Notes: generated by a model from the sequence alone, not told the origin. A stretch of 30,767 nt of DNA from LH-M37 sp032251315 (GCA_032251315.1 JAVVEE010000027.1:1-30767), one strand, 5' to 3'. Counted from the stretch's first letter, positions 7,631 to 16,953 are shown. Numbers and translations are program-made.

Positions 7631-9451
7631 ATGATTGAAATAAGCACAACCTGGCTGGCGTTCAGTTCTCTGCTGATCATCGTCCTGATAGTTTTACTGT
7701 TTGCCAGTGTACGCTTATTATTAGGCGCGCAGTACGAGCGTCAGAATGCCGAAGCCCGAATCCATCAACAGCGAGAACTCGCTGAAGTCACCCTTGACTC
7801 CATCGGTGAAGCGGTCATCACCACCGACACCGAACACAATATCACCTACATGAATCCGGTTGCCTGCCAGCTCACCGGCTGGACAGCCGATGAGGCATTG
7901 CACTTGCCGCTGGAACAGGTGGTGGTTATTGTCAGTGAAGCCGACCATGCCGAAGTCGACAGCACTATTTTTGATTGCCTGAACCAGGAATGCCTGATCG
8001 AATACAGCGAGCCCATGTTATTGATTGGTGCGCACGGAAATGAATACTCGATTGAAACTTCCGCCTCTCCCCTCAAAGACAGGCATGGTGATATTATCGG
8101 TGCGGTACTGGTATTTATAAACACCTCACACATCCGCAATCTTTCCCGCGAACTGGAATTTCAGGCGTCCCACGACTCTCTGACTAGCCTGCTCAACCGC
8201 AGAGAATTCGAACGTCAACTGGCTCAGGCAATACGCAGTGCCAATGAAGACAATCGCAAACATGCCCTCTGCTACCTCGACCTCGATCAATTCAAGATCG
8301 TAAACGACACCTGCGGTCATATGGCCGGTGATCAGCTGTTACGGGAACTTTCCAGGCTGATGCCCCACAGTATTCGCGCCAGCGACTGTCTGGCACGTCT
8401 GGGTGGCGATGAATTCGGCATCATTATTTTTAACTGCTCTATTAAAGATGCCATCGCTATCGCTGACTCACTGCGCACCGCCATCAAGAACTTCACTTTC
8501 ACCTGGAATAAAAAGGTTTTCGATATCGGCGTCAGCATCGGCGTAGTCGCTATTACAAAAGACAGCGGCACGCTTCAGGACATTCTGCGCCGCGCCGATG
8601 CCTCCTGCTACATCGCCAAGGATCTTGGGCGAAATAGAATACATATATACGCCGAAGACGATGTTGAAATTGAAAAACGTCATGGTGAGATACAGTGGCT
8701 CACCCGGATTCAGGATGCCCTGAAAGAAGACCGCTTCAGACTGGCCACACAAAAAATCACCGCTATTAAAAACGGCCTCACGCCGCATTACGAAGTGTTA
8801 CTGCGCATGCTGGGTAAAGAGGGGGAAATCATAGCCCCGTTGGCTTTTCTACCTGCAGCCGAACGTTATGAAATGATGCCGGTGATTGATCGCTGGATAA
8901 TCAGCACCACCTTCAAAAATATCCGGCGTGAATCCGCCGACGATAGAAAAATCTACAACATCAACCTCTCCGGGCAGACGCTTTGCGACAACAGCATTGT
9001 CAAATTTATTCGCGATCAGCTCAATCACTTCAAAATACCTCCCGATATCATCTGTTTTGAAATCACCGAAACGGTTGTTATCTCAAACCTGGGTGTCGCC
9101 ATTGAACTGGTCAACAAGATAAAAGCCATGGGCTGTATGTTCGCACTCGATGACTTCGGCTGTGGCCTGAGTTCATTCTCCTACCTGAAAAGTCTTCCGG
9201 TTGATTATCTCAAAATAGACGGCGAGTTCATCCAGAACATGGTGACCGATTCTACTGACCGGGCCATTGTCGTCGCCATCAACGACATCGGTCACGAGAT
9301 GGGCTTGAAAACAGTGGCCGAATACGTGGAAAGCAAAGCCATTTTTGATCTGCTGGGTGACATCAACGTCGATTATGCCCAGGGCCACTTTATCAAAAAA
9401 CCTAAACTGTGGTGTTTCGATGACGAACAGAATATAAAATCTATCAGTTGA
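7631..9451 (+). CDS. Membrane-anchored PAS-GGDEF-EAL cyclic-di-GMP protein
   Basis: The 606-residue protein has one N-terminal membrane helix (about 8-31), a short coiled linker, a PAS domain (about 54-165), a GGDEF domain (about 176-342) and an EAL domain (about 360-595). The GGDEF motif at 258-262 is intact, with R-A-S-D at 249-252 as an upstream inhibitory I-site, so diguanylate cyclase activity with product inhibition is expected. The EAL signature is E-V-L at 388-390, with N-I-N-L-S-G, E-I-T-E, L-D-D-F-G, L-K-I-D-G and A-E-Y-V-E present, so phosphodiesterase catalysis also looks possible. It probably controls attachment or motility through cyclic-di-GMP in response to a signal sensed by PAS. 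The ATG at 7631 has only a weak ribosome-binding site. The gene is monocistronic and converges on uvrB. Confidence 0.94.
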   Translation: MIEISTTWLAFSSLLIIVLIVLLFASVRLLLGAQYERQNAEARIHQQRELAEVTLDSIGEAVITTDTEHNITYMNPVACQLTGWTADEALHLPLEQVVVIVSEADHAEVDSTIFDCLNQECLIEYSEPMLLIGAHGNEYSIETSASPLKDRHGDIIGAVLVFINTSHIRNLSRELEFQASHDSLTSLLNRREFERQLAQAIRSANEDNRKHALCYLDLDQFKIVNDTCGHMAGDQLLRELSRLMPHSIRASDCLARLGGDEFGIIIFNCSIKDAIAIADSLRTAIKNFTFTWNKKVFDIGVSIGVVAITKDSGTLQDILRRADASCYIAKDLGRNRIHIYAEDDVEIEKRHGEIQWLTRIQDALKEDRFRLATQKITAIKNGLTPHYEVLLRMLGKEGEIIAPLAFLPAAERYEMMPVIDRWIISTTFKNIRRESADDRKIYNINLSGQTLCDNSIVKFIRDQLNHFKIPPDIICFEITETVVISNLGVAIELVNKIKAMGCMFALDDFGCGLSSFSYLKSLPVDYLKIDGEFIQNMVTDSTDRAIVVAINDIGHEMGLKTVAEYVESKAIFDLLGDINVDYAQGHFIKKPKLWCFDDEQNIKSIS

Positions 9452-9490
9452 AACTTAATAAAACAATTTTCACCGCAGACAATTTTTTCT

Positions 9491-11506
9491 TTAAACCGGC
9501 CCCAACGCCAGACGTTTCACCTCTTCCAGTCTGTCACGGATGGTGGAGGCTTCTTCGAATTCGAGGTTGCGGGCGTGTTCGTACATTTTTTTCTCCAGCT
9601 TTTCTATCTCGGCCGCTAATTTTTTCGGTGACATCGATGCATATAGCGCATGCTCTTCGGCAACCTGTAAACGCGCACTGTCTCTGGCGGTTAAATTTTT
9701 ATCATCGTAACCGTATTCCATAACATCGGAGATTCTTTTAATGATGCCCTTCGGAATAATGCCCCGCTCCTCATTGTAGATGTGCTGTTTCTCTCTGCGT
9801 GCCTGCGTGATGTCGATGGAGCGTTGCATTGAGCCGGTAATTTTGTCAGCGTACAAAATCGCCTTGCCCCGAACATTACGCGCGGCCCGTCCGATGCTCT
9901 GAATCAGTGAGCGATCGGAACGTAAGAAGCCCTCCTTGTCCGCGTCGAGAATAGCAACCAGGGAAACCTCCGGCAAATCCAGACCTTCGCGCAGCAGATT
10001 AATGCCGACCAGCACGTCAAACACCCCCAGACGCAGGTCACGAATAATCTCCACCCGCTCTACCGTGTCAATATCGGAATGCAGATAGCGCACCCGGACA
10101 TTGTGCTCTGTAAGGTAATCGGTTAAATCTTCCGCCATGCGTTTGGTCAAGGTCAGAATCAGCACCCGTTCATTTAATGCTACGCGTTGATTGATTTCAG
10201 AGAGCACGTCATCCACCTGGGTTGTCACCGGACGCACTTCGATGACCGGATCGAGCAGGCCTGTAGGTCGAACCACCTGCTCGACCACCGCATCACTTTT
10301 CTCCGCTTCATAAACACCCGGCGTTGCCGAAACGAAGATGGTCTGCGGTATCATTTTTTCGAATTCATCAAAACGCAGCGGCCGGTTATCCAGCGCCGAG
10401 GGCAGCCTGAAACCAAAATTCACCAGATTCTCCTTGCGTGAACGATCGCCCTTGTACATGGCGCCCAGCTGCGGGATTAAAACATGACTTTCATCGATCA
10501 CCATCAAGGCGTTATCCGGCAGGTAATCGAATAAACAGGGGGGTGGATCACCCGCGTTTCGGTTCGACAGATAACGCGAATAGTTTTCGACCCCGTTGCA
10601 ATAGCCCAGCTCCTGCATCATCTCCAGGTCAAAGCGGGTGCGCTGCTCGAGGCGTTGCGCTTCGACCAGCTTGTCCGCGGCTCTGAGTTCATCCAGACGT
10701 TCGCGCAGCTCCTCGCGAATCTGGCCGATCGCTTTTACAATCATGTCGCGCGGCGTGGCGTAGTGCGTTTTGGGGTAGACGGTTAATCGCGCCACCTTGC
10801 GCAGAACTTCACCGGTGAGCGGATCAAAAAAACTCAGGCCTTCAATCTCCTCGTCGAACAGTTCGATGCGCACCGCCTCCTTTTCGGAATCAGCCGGGTG
10901 TATATCGATGACATCACCGCGTACCCGATAACAGCCCCGCCTCAGCTCCATGTCGTTACGGGTGTATTGCAGCTCAGCCAGGCGGCGCAGAATCTGGCGC
11001 TGATCGACCAGATCACCGCGCACCAGATGCAACACCATCGAAAAATAGGATTCCGGATCACCCAGACCATAGATCGCCGAAACCGTGGCAACAATAATCG
11101 TGTCTTTACGCTCCATCAGCGCCTTGGTGGCCGACAGCCGCATCTGCTCGATGTGCTCGTTCACCGAGGCGTCTTTTTCGATAAAGGTGTCACTGGCGGG
11201 CACATAGGCTTCGGGCTGGTAGTAATCATAGTAGGAGACAAAATATTCCACCGCGTTATGCGGAAAAAACTCTTTCATCTCGCCATAAAACTGCGCCGCC
11301 AGCGTCTTATTGGGCACCAGCACGATGGTGGGGCGCTGGGTAATCTGGACGATATTGGCGATGGTAAACGTCTTGCCCGAGCCTGTCACACCCAGCAGAG
11401 TTTGCTTTGCCAGTCCGGCTTCGATACCCTCCATCAAAGCGGCAATGGCTTCAGGCTGGTCACCTGCCGGTTCGTAGTCGGTTACTATTTCGAATTGTTT
11501 AGGCAT
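9491..11506 (-). CDS. uvrB: Excinuclease ABC subunit UvrB
   Basis: UvrB is the damage-verifying helicase-like subunit of nucleotide excision repair, loaded by UvrA and then joined by UvrC. The 671-residue protein has Walker A G-V-T-G-S-G-K-T with Lys45 (same position as in E. coli), the beta-hairpin block Y-F-V-S-Y-Y-D-Y-Y-Q-P-E-A-Y, helicase motif V-I-D-E-S-H, L-R-E-G-L-D-L-P-E-V and Q-S-I-G-R-A-A-R-N, and a C-terminal UVR domain (about 630-667) that binds UvrC. I chose the ATG at 11506 (M-P-K-Q-F); a GTG at 11524 would add six residues. No LexA box was recognised upstream. It converges with the GGDEF-EAL gene and is divergent from the aminotransferase. Confidence 0.97.
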   Translation of the reverse strand: MPKQFEIVTDYEPAGDQPEAIAALMEGIEAGLAKQTLLGVTGSGKTFTIANIVQITQRPTIVLVPNKTLAAQFYGEMKEFFPHNAVEYFVSYYDYYQPEAYVPASDTFIEKDASVNEHIEQMRLSATKALMERKDTIIVATVSAIYGLGDPESYFSMVLHLVRGDLVDQRQILRRLAELQYTRNDMELRRGCYRVRGDVIDIHPADSEKEAVRIELFDEEIEGLSFFDPLTGEVLRKVARLTVYPKTHYATPRDMIVKAIGQIREELRERLDELRAADKLVEAQRLEQRTRFDLEMMQELGYCNGVENYSRYLSNRNAGDPPPCLFDYLPDNALMVIDESHVLIPQLGAMYKGDRSRKENLVNFGFRLPSALDNRPLRFDEFEKMIPQTIFVSATPGVYEAEKSDAVVEQVVRPTGLLDPVIEVRPVTTQVDDVLSEINQRVALNERVLILTLTKRMAEDLTDYLTEHNVRVRYLHSDIDTVERVEIIRDLRLGVFDVLVGINLLREGLDLPEVSLVAILDADKEGFLRSDRSLIQSIGRAARNVRGKAILYADKITGSMQRSIDITQARREKQHIYNEERGIIPKGIIKRISDVMEYGYDDKNLTARDSARLQVAEEHALYASMSPKKLAAEIEKLEKKMYEHARNLEFEEASTIRDRLEEVKRLALGPV

Positions 11507-11650
11507 ATGATTTGTTAAAAACACTCGGATTAGTCATTACAAAATAATCGCTATTTTATGGAGTTGTCCGGAATTAATGATAATTAACCCGAGTTGTCTT
11601 AAAATAGAGCTTTTCGATTTATAAACTTTGCAGCATACGGAATCATACAG

Positions 11651-12841
11651 TTGAAAATTCAAACATCTGCTCGCGTCCAACGAGTCAAACCATCGCCTAC
11701 TCTCGCGGTTACAGCACTGGCCAACCAGCTACGTGCACAGGGCCGTGACGTCATCGGACTGGCGGCCGGCGAACCTGACTTCGATACACCGGATTATATT
11801 AAGACGGCTGCCATTCAAGCCATTCAGGACGGTTTTACCAAATATACCGCGGTAGATGGCACCGCCGGACTGAAGCAGGCCATTATAAACAAATTCAAAC
11901 GCGATAACGGTCTCGATTACAGCGCTGATGAGGTGATGGTTTCCGTCGGTGGTAAGCAAGTATTTTACAACATGGCGCAGGCGTTATTAAACGCCGGCGA
12001 TGAGGTCATTATTCCGGCGCCTTACTGGGTCTCCTACCCGGACATGGTCAAGCTGGCCGAAGCTGAACCGGTCATCATCAACAGTGGCATCGAGCAGTCT
12101 TTCAAGATCACTCCCGAACAGCTAGAAGCGGCGATCACTGCACGCACCCGACTGGTGGTTCTCAACAGCCCCTCCAACCCATCAGGCAAGGCCTATACCC
12201 GCAAGGAGTTGTCAGCGCTGGCTGAGGTGATGCTCAAGCATCCGGAAATCATGATCGTCACCGATGACATCTACGAGCACATCGTCTGGACCGACGAGGG
12301 TTTCAATAACATCCTCAATGTCTGCCCGCAGCTGAAAGATCGTACCGTCATCCTCAACGGCGTCTCCAAGGCCTATTCCATGACCGGCTGGCGCATCGGC
12401 TTCGGTGCCGGCCCGGCCGATCTCATCAAGGAGATGAAGAAGGTGCAGTCACAGAGCACCTCCAACCCCTGCTCGATTGCTCAGGTCGCCTCCGAAGCGG
12501 CCCTGAATGGCGATCAAGGTTTTCTGAAAATTATGTGCGACACTTTCAAACAGCGTCATGATTACGTGCTGGCAACGCTGAACAAGATGGAAGGCGTAGA
12601 GTGCCTGCCCAGTGACGGCACCTTCTACAGTTTCCCCTCTTTTCACGCCGTCATTGATCGTATGGATGGCGTCGATGATGACGTACAACTGGCGCAGTAT
12701 CTGCTGGAGAAAGCCGAAGTCGCCGTTGTCCCCGGTTCTGCATTCGGTACTGACGGCCACCTGCGACTTTCCTACGCCACCAGCATGGAAAACCTGGAAA
12801 AAGCACTCAGCAGAATCGCGACGGCCATTAATTCGGGTTAA
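11651..12841 (+). CDS. Class I PLP-dependent aminotransferase (aspartate aminotransferase type)
   Basis: The enzyme moves an amino group between aspartate (or a related amino acid) and 2-oxoglutarate. The 396-residue protein has the PLP lysine at 240 in G-V-S-K-A-Y-S-M-T-G-W-R-I-G, the N-S-P-S-N-P-S-G block at 172-179, Y-W-V-S-Y-P near 125-130, and a C-terminal substrate arginine in H-L-R-L-S-Y-A. The sequence style is that of subgroup I-beta (Bacillus/Thermus-type) enzymes, which often act on both aspartate and prephenate; substrate range cannot be read from sequence alone. The only good start is a TTG at 11651, which fits the family N-terminus; no ATG serves. The gene is divergent from uvrB and precedes tRNA-Asn. 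Confidence 0.92.
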   Translation: MKIQTSARVQRVKPSPTLAVTALANQLRAQGRDVIGLAAGEPDFDTPDYIKTAAIQAIQDGFTKYTAVDGTAGLKQAIINKFKRDNGLDYSADEVMVSVGGKQVFYNMAQALLNAGDEVIIPAPYWVSYPDMVKLAEAEPVIINSGIEQSFKITPEQLEAAITARTRLVVLNSPSNPSGKAYTRKELSALAEVMLKHPEIMIVTDDIYEHIVWTDEGFNNILNVCPQLKDRTVILNGVSKAYSMTGWRIGFGAGPADLIKEMKKVQSQSTSNPCSIAQVASEAALNGDQGFLKIMCDTFKQRHDYVLATLNKMEGVECLPSDGTFYSFPSFHAVIDRMDGVDDDVQLAQYLLEKAEVAVVPGSAFGTDGHLRLSYATSMENLEKALSRIATAINSG

Positions 12842-12866
12842 ATAAACCACAATCGTGCATTAAGTA

Positions 12867-12895
12867 TTGACCCACAGTGGTCAAGTCGGTAGCAT
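12867..12895 (+). promoter_or_regulatory. Sigma-70-type promoter of tRNA-Asn
   Basis: TTGACC (12867-12872) and TAGCAT (12890-12895) are separated by exactly 17 bases. Transcription would start near 12902, about 34 bases before the mature tRNA. The -35 box matches five of six consensus bases. Confidence 0.6.
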
Positions 12896-12935
12896 ACCGC
12901 CTCCGATCAAGGCGAGAGCCTGAGAAGAGCACCAT

Positions 12936-13011
12936 TCCTCGATAGCTCAGTTGGTAGAGCAACGGACTGTTAATCCGTTTGTCCCTGGTTCGAGCCCAGG
13001 TCGAGGAGCCA
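12936..13011 (+). tRNA. tRNA-Asn (anticodon GUU)
   Basis: The 76-nucleotide gene begins TCCTCGA and ends TCGAGGA-G-CCA, giving a complete acceptor stem with an encoded CCA. The D arm contains AGCTCAGTTGGTAGAGC, the anticodon loop carries GTT at 12969-12971, and the T arm contains GGTTCGAGCCC. Confidence 0.97.
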
Positions 13012-13017
13012 AACATG

Positions 13018-13048
13018 AAAAGGCCGGCATATAGCCGGCCTTTTTTAT
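13018..13048 (+). terminator. Terminator after tRNA-Asn
   Basis: GGCCGGC-ATATA-GCCGGCC is a perfect hairpin followed by six T residues, seven bases after the tRNA. It lies between tRNA-Asn and the convergent galU. A short A-run on its left side would let it also act on galU transcripts. Confidence 0.92.
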
Positions 13049-13073
13049 TTCTGCTGATACTTAAAACAGCGTT

Positions 13074-13946
13074 TTACACGCTCACCTGCCGCAGATATTG
13101 CCTGAACTCATCCGCCAGATCATTATGCTTAAGCGCATATTCGACGGTGGCCTTTAGATAGCCGATTTTACTGCCGCAATCATAACGCTTGCCTACGAAA
13201 CTGTAAGCATAAACCTCTTCCCGCTTACGCAGTTCGGCAATACCGTCAGTAAGCTGAATCTCGCCACCGGCACCGCACTCGGTGGTTTTTAATACCTCAA
13301 AAATAGCAGGCGTGAGTATGTAGCGCCCGACGATGGCCTGATCAGAAGGTGCTTCGGCAGGTGAAGGTTTTTCAATAATCTCATCGACCCGTGATAGACC
13401 GTCTCTAATTGTCGGTCCGGCTACCATGCCGTAATGATTACTCTCGGTGATATTAATGGTCTGTGTGCCGATCACCGAACACTGGTATTCATCATAAACA
13501 TCCATCATTTGCTGGGTGCAGTTATCGCCTTCACTGTCGATCAGATCATCCGGCAGAATTACCACAAACGGCTCATTACCCACTACCGCTTCGGCACACA
13601 GAACGGCGTGCCCAAGTCCCAGCGCTTCAGACTGGCGAATAAAAACACAATTGACCCCATCAGGTACGGTGTCTTTGACAATTTTTAATAATTCGGTTTT
13701 ATTGCGAAGGGCTAATTCACTTTCCAGCTCATAGGCTTTATCAAAATGGTCAATGATGGAGTTTTTGGTTCGCCCCAGAACAAAAATCAGCGTATCAATG
13801 CCCGCTTTCTCGGCCTCTTCCGCCGCATATTGAATCAGCGGCTTGTCAACAATGGTGAGCATCTCTTTGGCAACTGCTTTGGTCGCCGGTAGAAAGCGGG
13901 TACCCAGTCCGGCAACAGGGAATACGGCCTTTCTTATAGTTGTCAT
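13074..13946 (-). CDS. galU: UTP-glucose-1-phosphate uridylyltransferase
   Basis: GalU makes UDP-glucose from UTP and glucose-1-phosphate, feeding lipopolysaccharide, exopolysaccharide and galactose metabolism. The 290-residue protein begins with the nucleotidyltransferase loop P-V-A-G-L-G-T-R-F-L-P-A-T-K and has K-E-M-L, D-K-P-L-I-Q-Y, L-G-L-G-H-A-V-L, and a later E-K-P-S-P block with V-G-R-Y-I-L-T, all conserved in bacterial GalU. Length is normal. A good ribosome-binding site, GGAGA, precedes the ATG. The gene is divergent from fdxA with a gap of about 120 bases that should hold both promoters. Confidence 0.96.
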   Translation of the reverse strand: MTTIRKAVFPVAGLGTRFLPATKAVAKEMLTIVDKPLIQYAAEEAEKAGIDTLIFVLGRTKNSIIDHFDKAYELESELALRNKTELLKIVKDTVPDGVNCVFIRQSEALGLGHAVLCAEAVVGNEPFVVILPDDLIDSEGDNCTQQMMDVYDEYQCSVIGTQTINITESNHYGMVAGPTIRDGLSRVDEIIEKPSPAEAPSDQAIVGRYILTPAIFEVLKTTECGAGGEIQLTDGIAELRKREEVYAYSFVGKRYDCGSKIGYLKATVEYALKHNDLADEFRQYLRQVSV

Positions 13947-14068
13947 TATCTCTCCGTGTGGTCACTTAAAATTTGCACCGATTTTAAACTATCTACTGCC
14001 ACCCGTGCAGCATTCACTGTGCTAGTATTTCGCCTGTTGTTTCATTGACCATTTTTAGGAGCCAAACC

Positions 14069-14392
14069 ATGACTTATGTAGTGGGTGAAAACTGCATTAA
14101 ATGCAAATACACTGATTGTGTTGATGTTTGTCCGGTCGACTGTTTCCATGAAGGCCCTAATTTTCTGGTTATCGATCCCGAAGAATGCATCGATTGCACC
14201 CTGTGCGAGCCTGAATGTCCGGCCAATGCAATCTATGCCGATGATGACCTGCCCGCAGATCAGGCTGAGTTTCTGGCACTGAACGCTGAACTCAGCCTCG
14301 AGTGGCCAGTGATCAACGAGAGCAAGGATCCGCTGGAAGACGCCGAAGAGTGGGACGGCGTTGAGGGCAAGCTTAAATATCTGAAGCGATAA
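14069..14392 (+). CDS. fdxA: Seven-iron ferredoxin FdxA ([3Fe-4S][4Fe-4S])
   Basis: This small electron carrier (107 residues) closely resembles Azotobacter ferredoxin I. Cysteines at residues 9, 12, 17, 21, 25, 40, 43, 46 and 50 reproduce the pattern C-x2-C-x4-C-x3-C-P and C-x2-C-x2-C-x3-C-P that binds one [3Fe-4S] and one [4Fe-4S] cluster; Cys25 matches the free cysteine next to the cluster in the Azotobacter protein. The C-terminal tail ending L-K-Y-L-K-R is also family-typical. The ATG at 14069 follows TAGGAG at 14056-14061, which decides the start against an in-frame TTG at 14045. Its redox partner is not evident from the neighbours. Confidence 0.96.
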   Translation: MTYVVGENCIKCKYTDCVDVCPVDCFHEGPNFLVIDPEECIDCTLCEPECPANAIYADDDLPADQAEFLALNAELSLEWPVINESKDPLEDAEEWDGVEGKLKYLKR

Positions 14393-14428
14393 GCTGCGTC
14401 CATAAGTTGATAGATATTTAAAACCCGT

Positions 14429-14555
14429 ATTCACCGCAGAGGCGCAGAGAACGCAGAGAAATAATTTTTTATAAAGTCATATTCACTTTTGCTGCATGTT
14501 ATGCAGAAAAATAAAAAGTTATAAGAAAATAATTAAGGTTTTCTCTGCGGTGAAT
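14429..14555. repeat. Inverted repeat with 'ACCGCAGAG' arms
   Basis: ATTCACCGCAGAG at 14429-14441 is perfectly inverted at 14543-14555 (CTCTGCGGTGAAT). The left arm continues with GCGCAGAGAACGCAGAGAA, a well-known kind of dispersed intergenic repeat. Between the arms the DNA is AT-rich, with no supported gene. A single half copy, TTCACCGCAGA, lies at 9469-9479 between the convergent GGDEF-EAL gene and uvrB. Confidence 0.7.
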
Positions 14556-14626
14556 GTTTCACCTTCCTTCGAAACTCCTGTACAGATTATTCATGGCGTG
14601 ATGGCTGAATATCGGCCCATCTATTA

Positions 14627-15718
14627 TTACTTAACCACGTACAAGACACCGTCGACGCTGTTGAAGAATACTTTGCCATTGCTGACCACGGGCGATGAAA
14701 AAATCTTGTCTGCGGTATTGTACTTCCACATCAGGCTACCATCGGATTCTTTTAATACGTAGAGATTATGGTCGGTGCTGCCGATATAGACGGCACCTGA
14801 TGCAATCACGGGTGATGAAAACACCGGCCCCTGAGTGCGATACTCCCATTCACGGGTACCGGTTTCTTTGTCATAGGCATAGACATAACCGTCTTTGCTG
14901 CCGACAAAAACCCGGTCGCCACTGAGAGCCGGTGAAGACAATACCTGGCCTGCTGTTTTCTTGCGCCATGTCTGCTGACCGGTTTGTATATTAACCGCAT
15001 ATACATGTTTGTCATCGCTACCGAAGTAAACGTTTTCATCATCAACGGCGGGTGATGAATGTATTTTGTTGCGTAGCGGGAAGCGCCAGAACTCCTGTCC
15101 GCTTTCTGCATTCACGGCGTACATCATGCCCTTGAGTGTGCCGAAAAAGATCAGGTCGTTTTTCATCGCCGGTGAACTGTAAATCCCGCCTTCGGCATCA
15201 AACTGCCATTTCTCCCGACCGGTCTCGATATCTATCGCGTACATTTTGCCGTCTTCGGCACCGACATAAACCATGCCTTCATGAACCAGTGGTGAAGAAG
15301 AGATCGGCCCTTTAACCGGGAATTTCCAGTGCACTGCGCGCGTTTCGGCGTCAACGGCATATAAGTTATTATCCCAGCTGCCGATAAATACATAACCATC
15401 TGCCAGCGCTACCGTTGACTCAACATTACCACCGGTTCTAAAACTCCACTTGATCCTGCCGCTGTTCTGGTCAAGCGCATACAGCTGTCCATCGTTACTG
15501 CCGAGATAAACATTGTTGCTATCAGCCACGGGCGAGGCATAAACCTTGTCCGGAAAATTATGTTTCCAGACCAGCTTATCCAGAGAAGTGGGGCCTGAAT
15601 CGGCCATCTTTCCGGTGTTGCTGATATCACCGCGAAACATCGCGGTACTGCCGCTACAACCGGTCAGTGAAACCGAAGCCACCAGCAATGCTGAAACCCA
15701 TAATTTTTTACTGTCCAT
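14627..15718 (-). CDS. BamB-like outer-membrane lipoprotein with eight PQQ-type beta-propeller blades
   Basis: The 363-residue protein starts with a lipoprotein signal peptide whose lipobox L-T-G-C places the modified cysteine at residue 21. The rest is eight propeller repeats, each with an S-S-P-like strand (A-S-P, S-T-V, S-S-P six times), then V-Y/F-x-G-S/A-x-D, then a W-x-F/Y strand, the architecture of BamB (YfgL) and related PQQ-like proteins. BamB helps the BAM complex insert outer-membrane proteins. I chose the ATG at 15718, with GGAG six bases upstream; one at 15730 adds four residues. The gene is not in the usual bamB setting beside hisS and der, so it may be a paralogue or another PQQ-like sensor or scaffold lipoprotein. 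Localisation is well supported; function is inferred. Confidence 0.8.
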   Translation of the reverse strand: MDSKKLWVSALLVASVSLTGCSGSTAMFRGDISNTGKMADSGPTSLDKLVWKHNFPDKVYASPVADSNNVYLGSNDGQLYALDQNSGRIKWSFRTGGNVESTVALADGYVFIGSWDNNLYAVDAETRAVHWKFPVKGPISSSPLVHEGMVYVGAEDGKMYAIDIETGREKWQFDAEGGIYSSPAMKNDLIFFGTLKGMMYAVNAESGQEFWRFPLRNKIHSSPAVDDENVYFGSDDKHVYAVNIQTGQQTWRKKTAGQVLSSPALSGDRVFVGSKDGYVYAYDKETGTREWEYRTQGPVFSSPVIASGAVYIGSTDHNLYVLKESDGSLMWKYNTADKIFSSPVVSNGKVFFNSVDGVLYVVK

Positions 15719-15851
15719 TCTCCACTCCATAAAAATACGTTGTTACATGTCTTATTTAAAATAATATTCTCTGACTAAAATAGACCACTCCGATAAAAAA
15801 TGTAAGCTCAAAGCGCGCTATCACTTACAGCTATAACATTGAGCGGTGCCA

Positions 15852-16925
15852 TCATACTGTTGATGAGACAAAGCCTGCACCGGCGTGACACAACAGCTCA
15901 TAGCTGATAGTGCCGGCATGTTCCGCCACCACGTCCACTGATAGCTCTTTACCCCAGAGCACGACCCGATCACCGACTTCAGCGGCTACGCCTTGCAGAT
16001 CGACGCAGAGGCTGTCCATGGAGACCCGACCCAGCAGAGGGCAGAGGGTGTTATTAATCCAGACCGGCGTGCCCGATGCGGCATGGCGCGGATAGCCGTC
16101 CGCATAACCTGCCGCCACTATGCCTACCCTCATGGCCTGCCGGCATTGCCAGGTGCTGCCGTAACCAATCTCATCGCCCTGCTGCAGCTGCTGCACGGCA
16201 ATCAGTTTCGAATCAAAATTCATCGCCGCTTTCAGGTCCAGCTCGGCAGCGGTTTTGGCCAGCAAGGGCGATGAACCATATAGCATGATGCCTGGCCTCA
16301 CCCATTGCAGACGGCTCTCCGGCAGCGCCACCAGTGCTGCGGAATTGGCCATGCTGGTTTCCAGGTTGAGCGTTTCATGCAAGCGATCAAGGGCTGACAG
16401 CTGCTCATTATTTTTGGCGTGATCCGGCTCGTCGGCATTCGCCAGATGACTCATCAGACGGAGATGCCCGACCGATTTACAGGCCCGAAGCCTCTGATAT
16501 GCGCTCTCCACCATTGCCAGTGGCATGCCCAGTCGATGCATGCCGGTATCGACCTTCAGCCAAACATCCAGCTTGAGCTCGGGGCACTGCTCTAATAGTG
16601 CGATCTGGTGGGGCTGATGAACCACTGTCTGGATATTCAGTTCGGAGAGTGTTTTCAGCTCTTCGCTATCGAAACAACCCTGCAATGCAATCAAAGGCCG
16701 GGTAATGCCTGAATGGCGCAGGGCTATGGCTTCACCGGCAGTGGCCAGGGCAAAGGCATCGGCCTGAGAGAATGCATCGGCCGCCGCCTGCGCGCCGTGA
16801 CCGTAAGCATTGGCCTTGATCACGGCGATGACTTTGCTGTCACCGGCAAGGCTTTTTACGCGTTGAAAATTATGGCGGAGCGCTTCGTGATCAATGCAGA
16901 TTTGTGCGGTTCTTGTGCGCATCAT
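15852..16925 (-). CDS. alr: Alanine racemase
   Basis: Alr interconverts L- and D-alanine with PLP and supplies D-alanine for peptidoglycan. The 357-residue protein has the PLP lysine at 37 in V-I-K-A-N-A-Y-G-H-G, the catalytic tyrosine at 255 in G-Y-G-S-T-W, and the C-terminal G-R-V-S-M-D block. Length is normal. Two adjacent ATG codons (16925, 16922) could serve as start; I took the first. It lies 28 bases after dnaB, the usual rplI-dnaB-alr order, so it is probably at the end of that transcript. Confidence 0.96.
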   Translation of the reverse strand: MMRTRTAQICIDHEALRHNFQRVKSLAGDSKVIAVIKANAYGHGAQAAADAFSQADAFALATAGEAIALRHSGITRPLIALQGCFDSEELKTLSELNIQTVVHQPHQIALLEQCPELKLDVWLKVDTGMHRLGMPLAMVESAYQRLRACKSVGHLRLMSHLANADEPDHAKNNEQLSALDRLHETLNLETSMANSAALVALPESRLQWVRPGIMLYGSSPLLAKTAAELDLKAAMNFDSKLIAVQQLQQGDEIGYGSTWQCRQAMRVGIVAAGYADGYPRHAASGTPVWINNTLCPLLGRVSMDSLCVDLQGVAAEVGDRVVLWGKELSVDVVAEHAGTISYELLCHAGAGFVSSTV

Positions 16926-16953
16926 GATCGAGGCTGTAGATGGGCATCAAAGC

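Noticed and set aside
10898..11518. Long plus-strand frame (206 codons) opposite uvrB
   Set aside because: It is antisense to a highly conserved uvrB region and has no independent family features.
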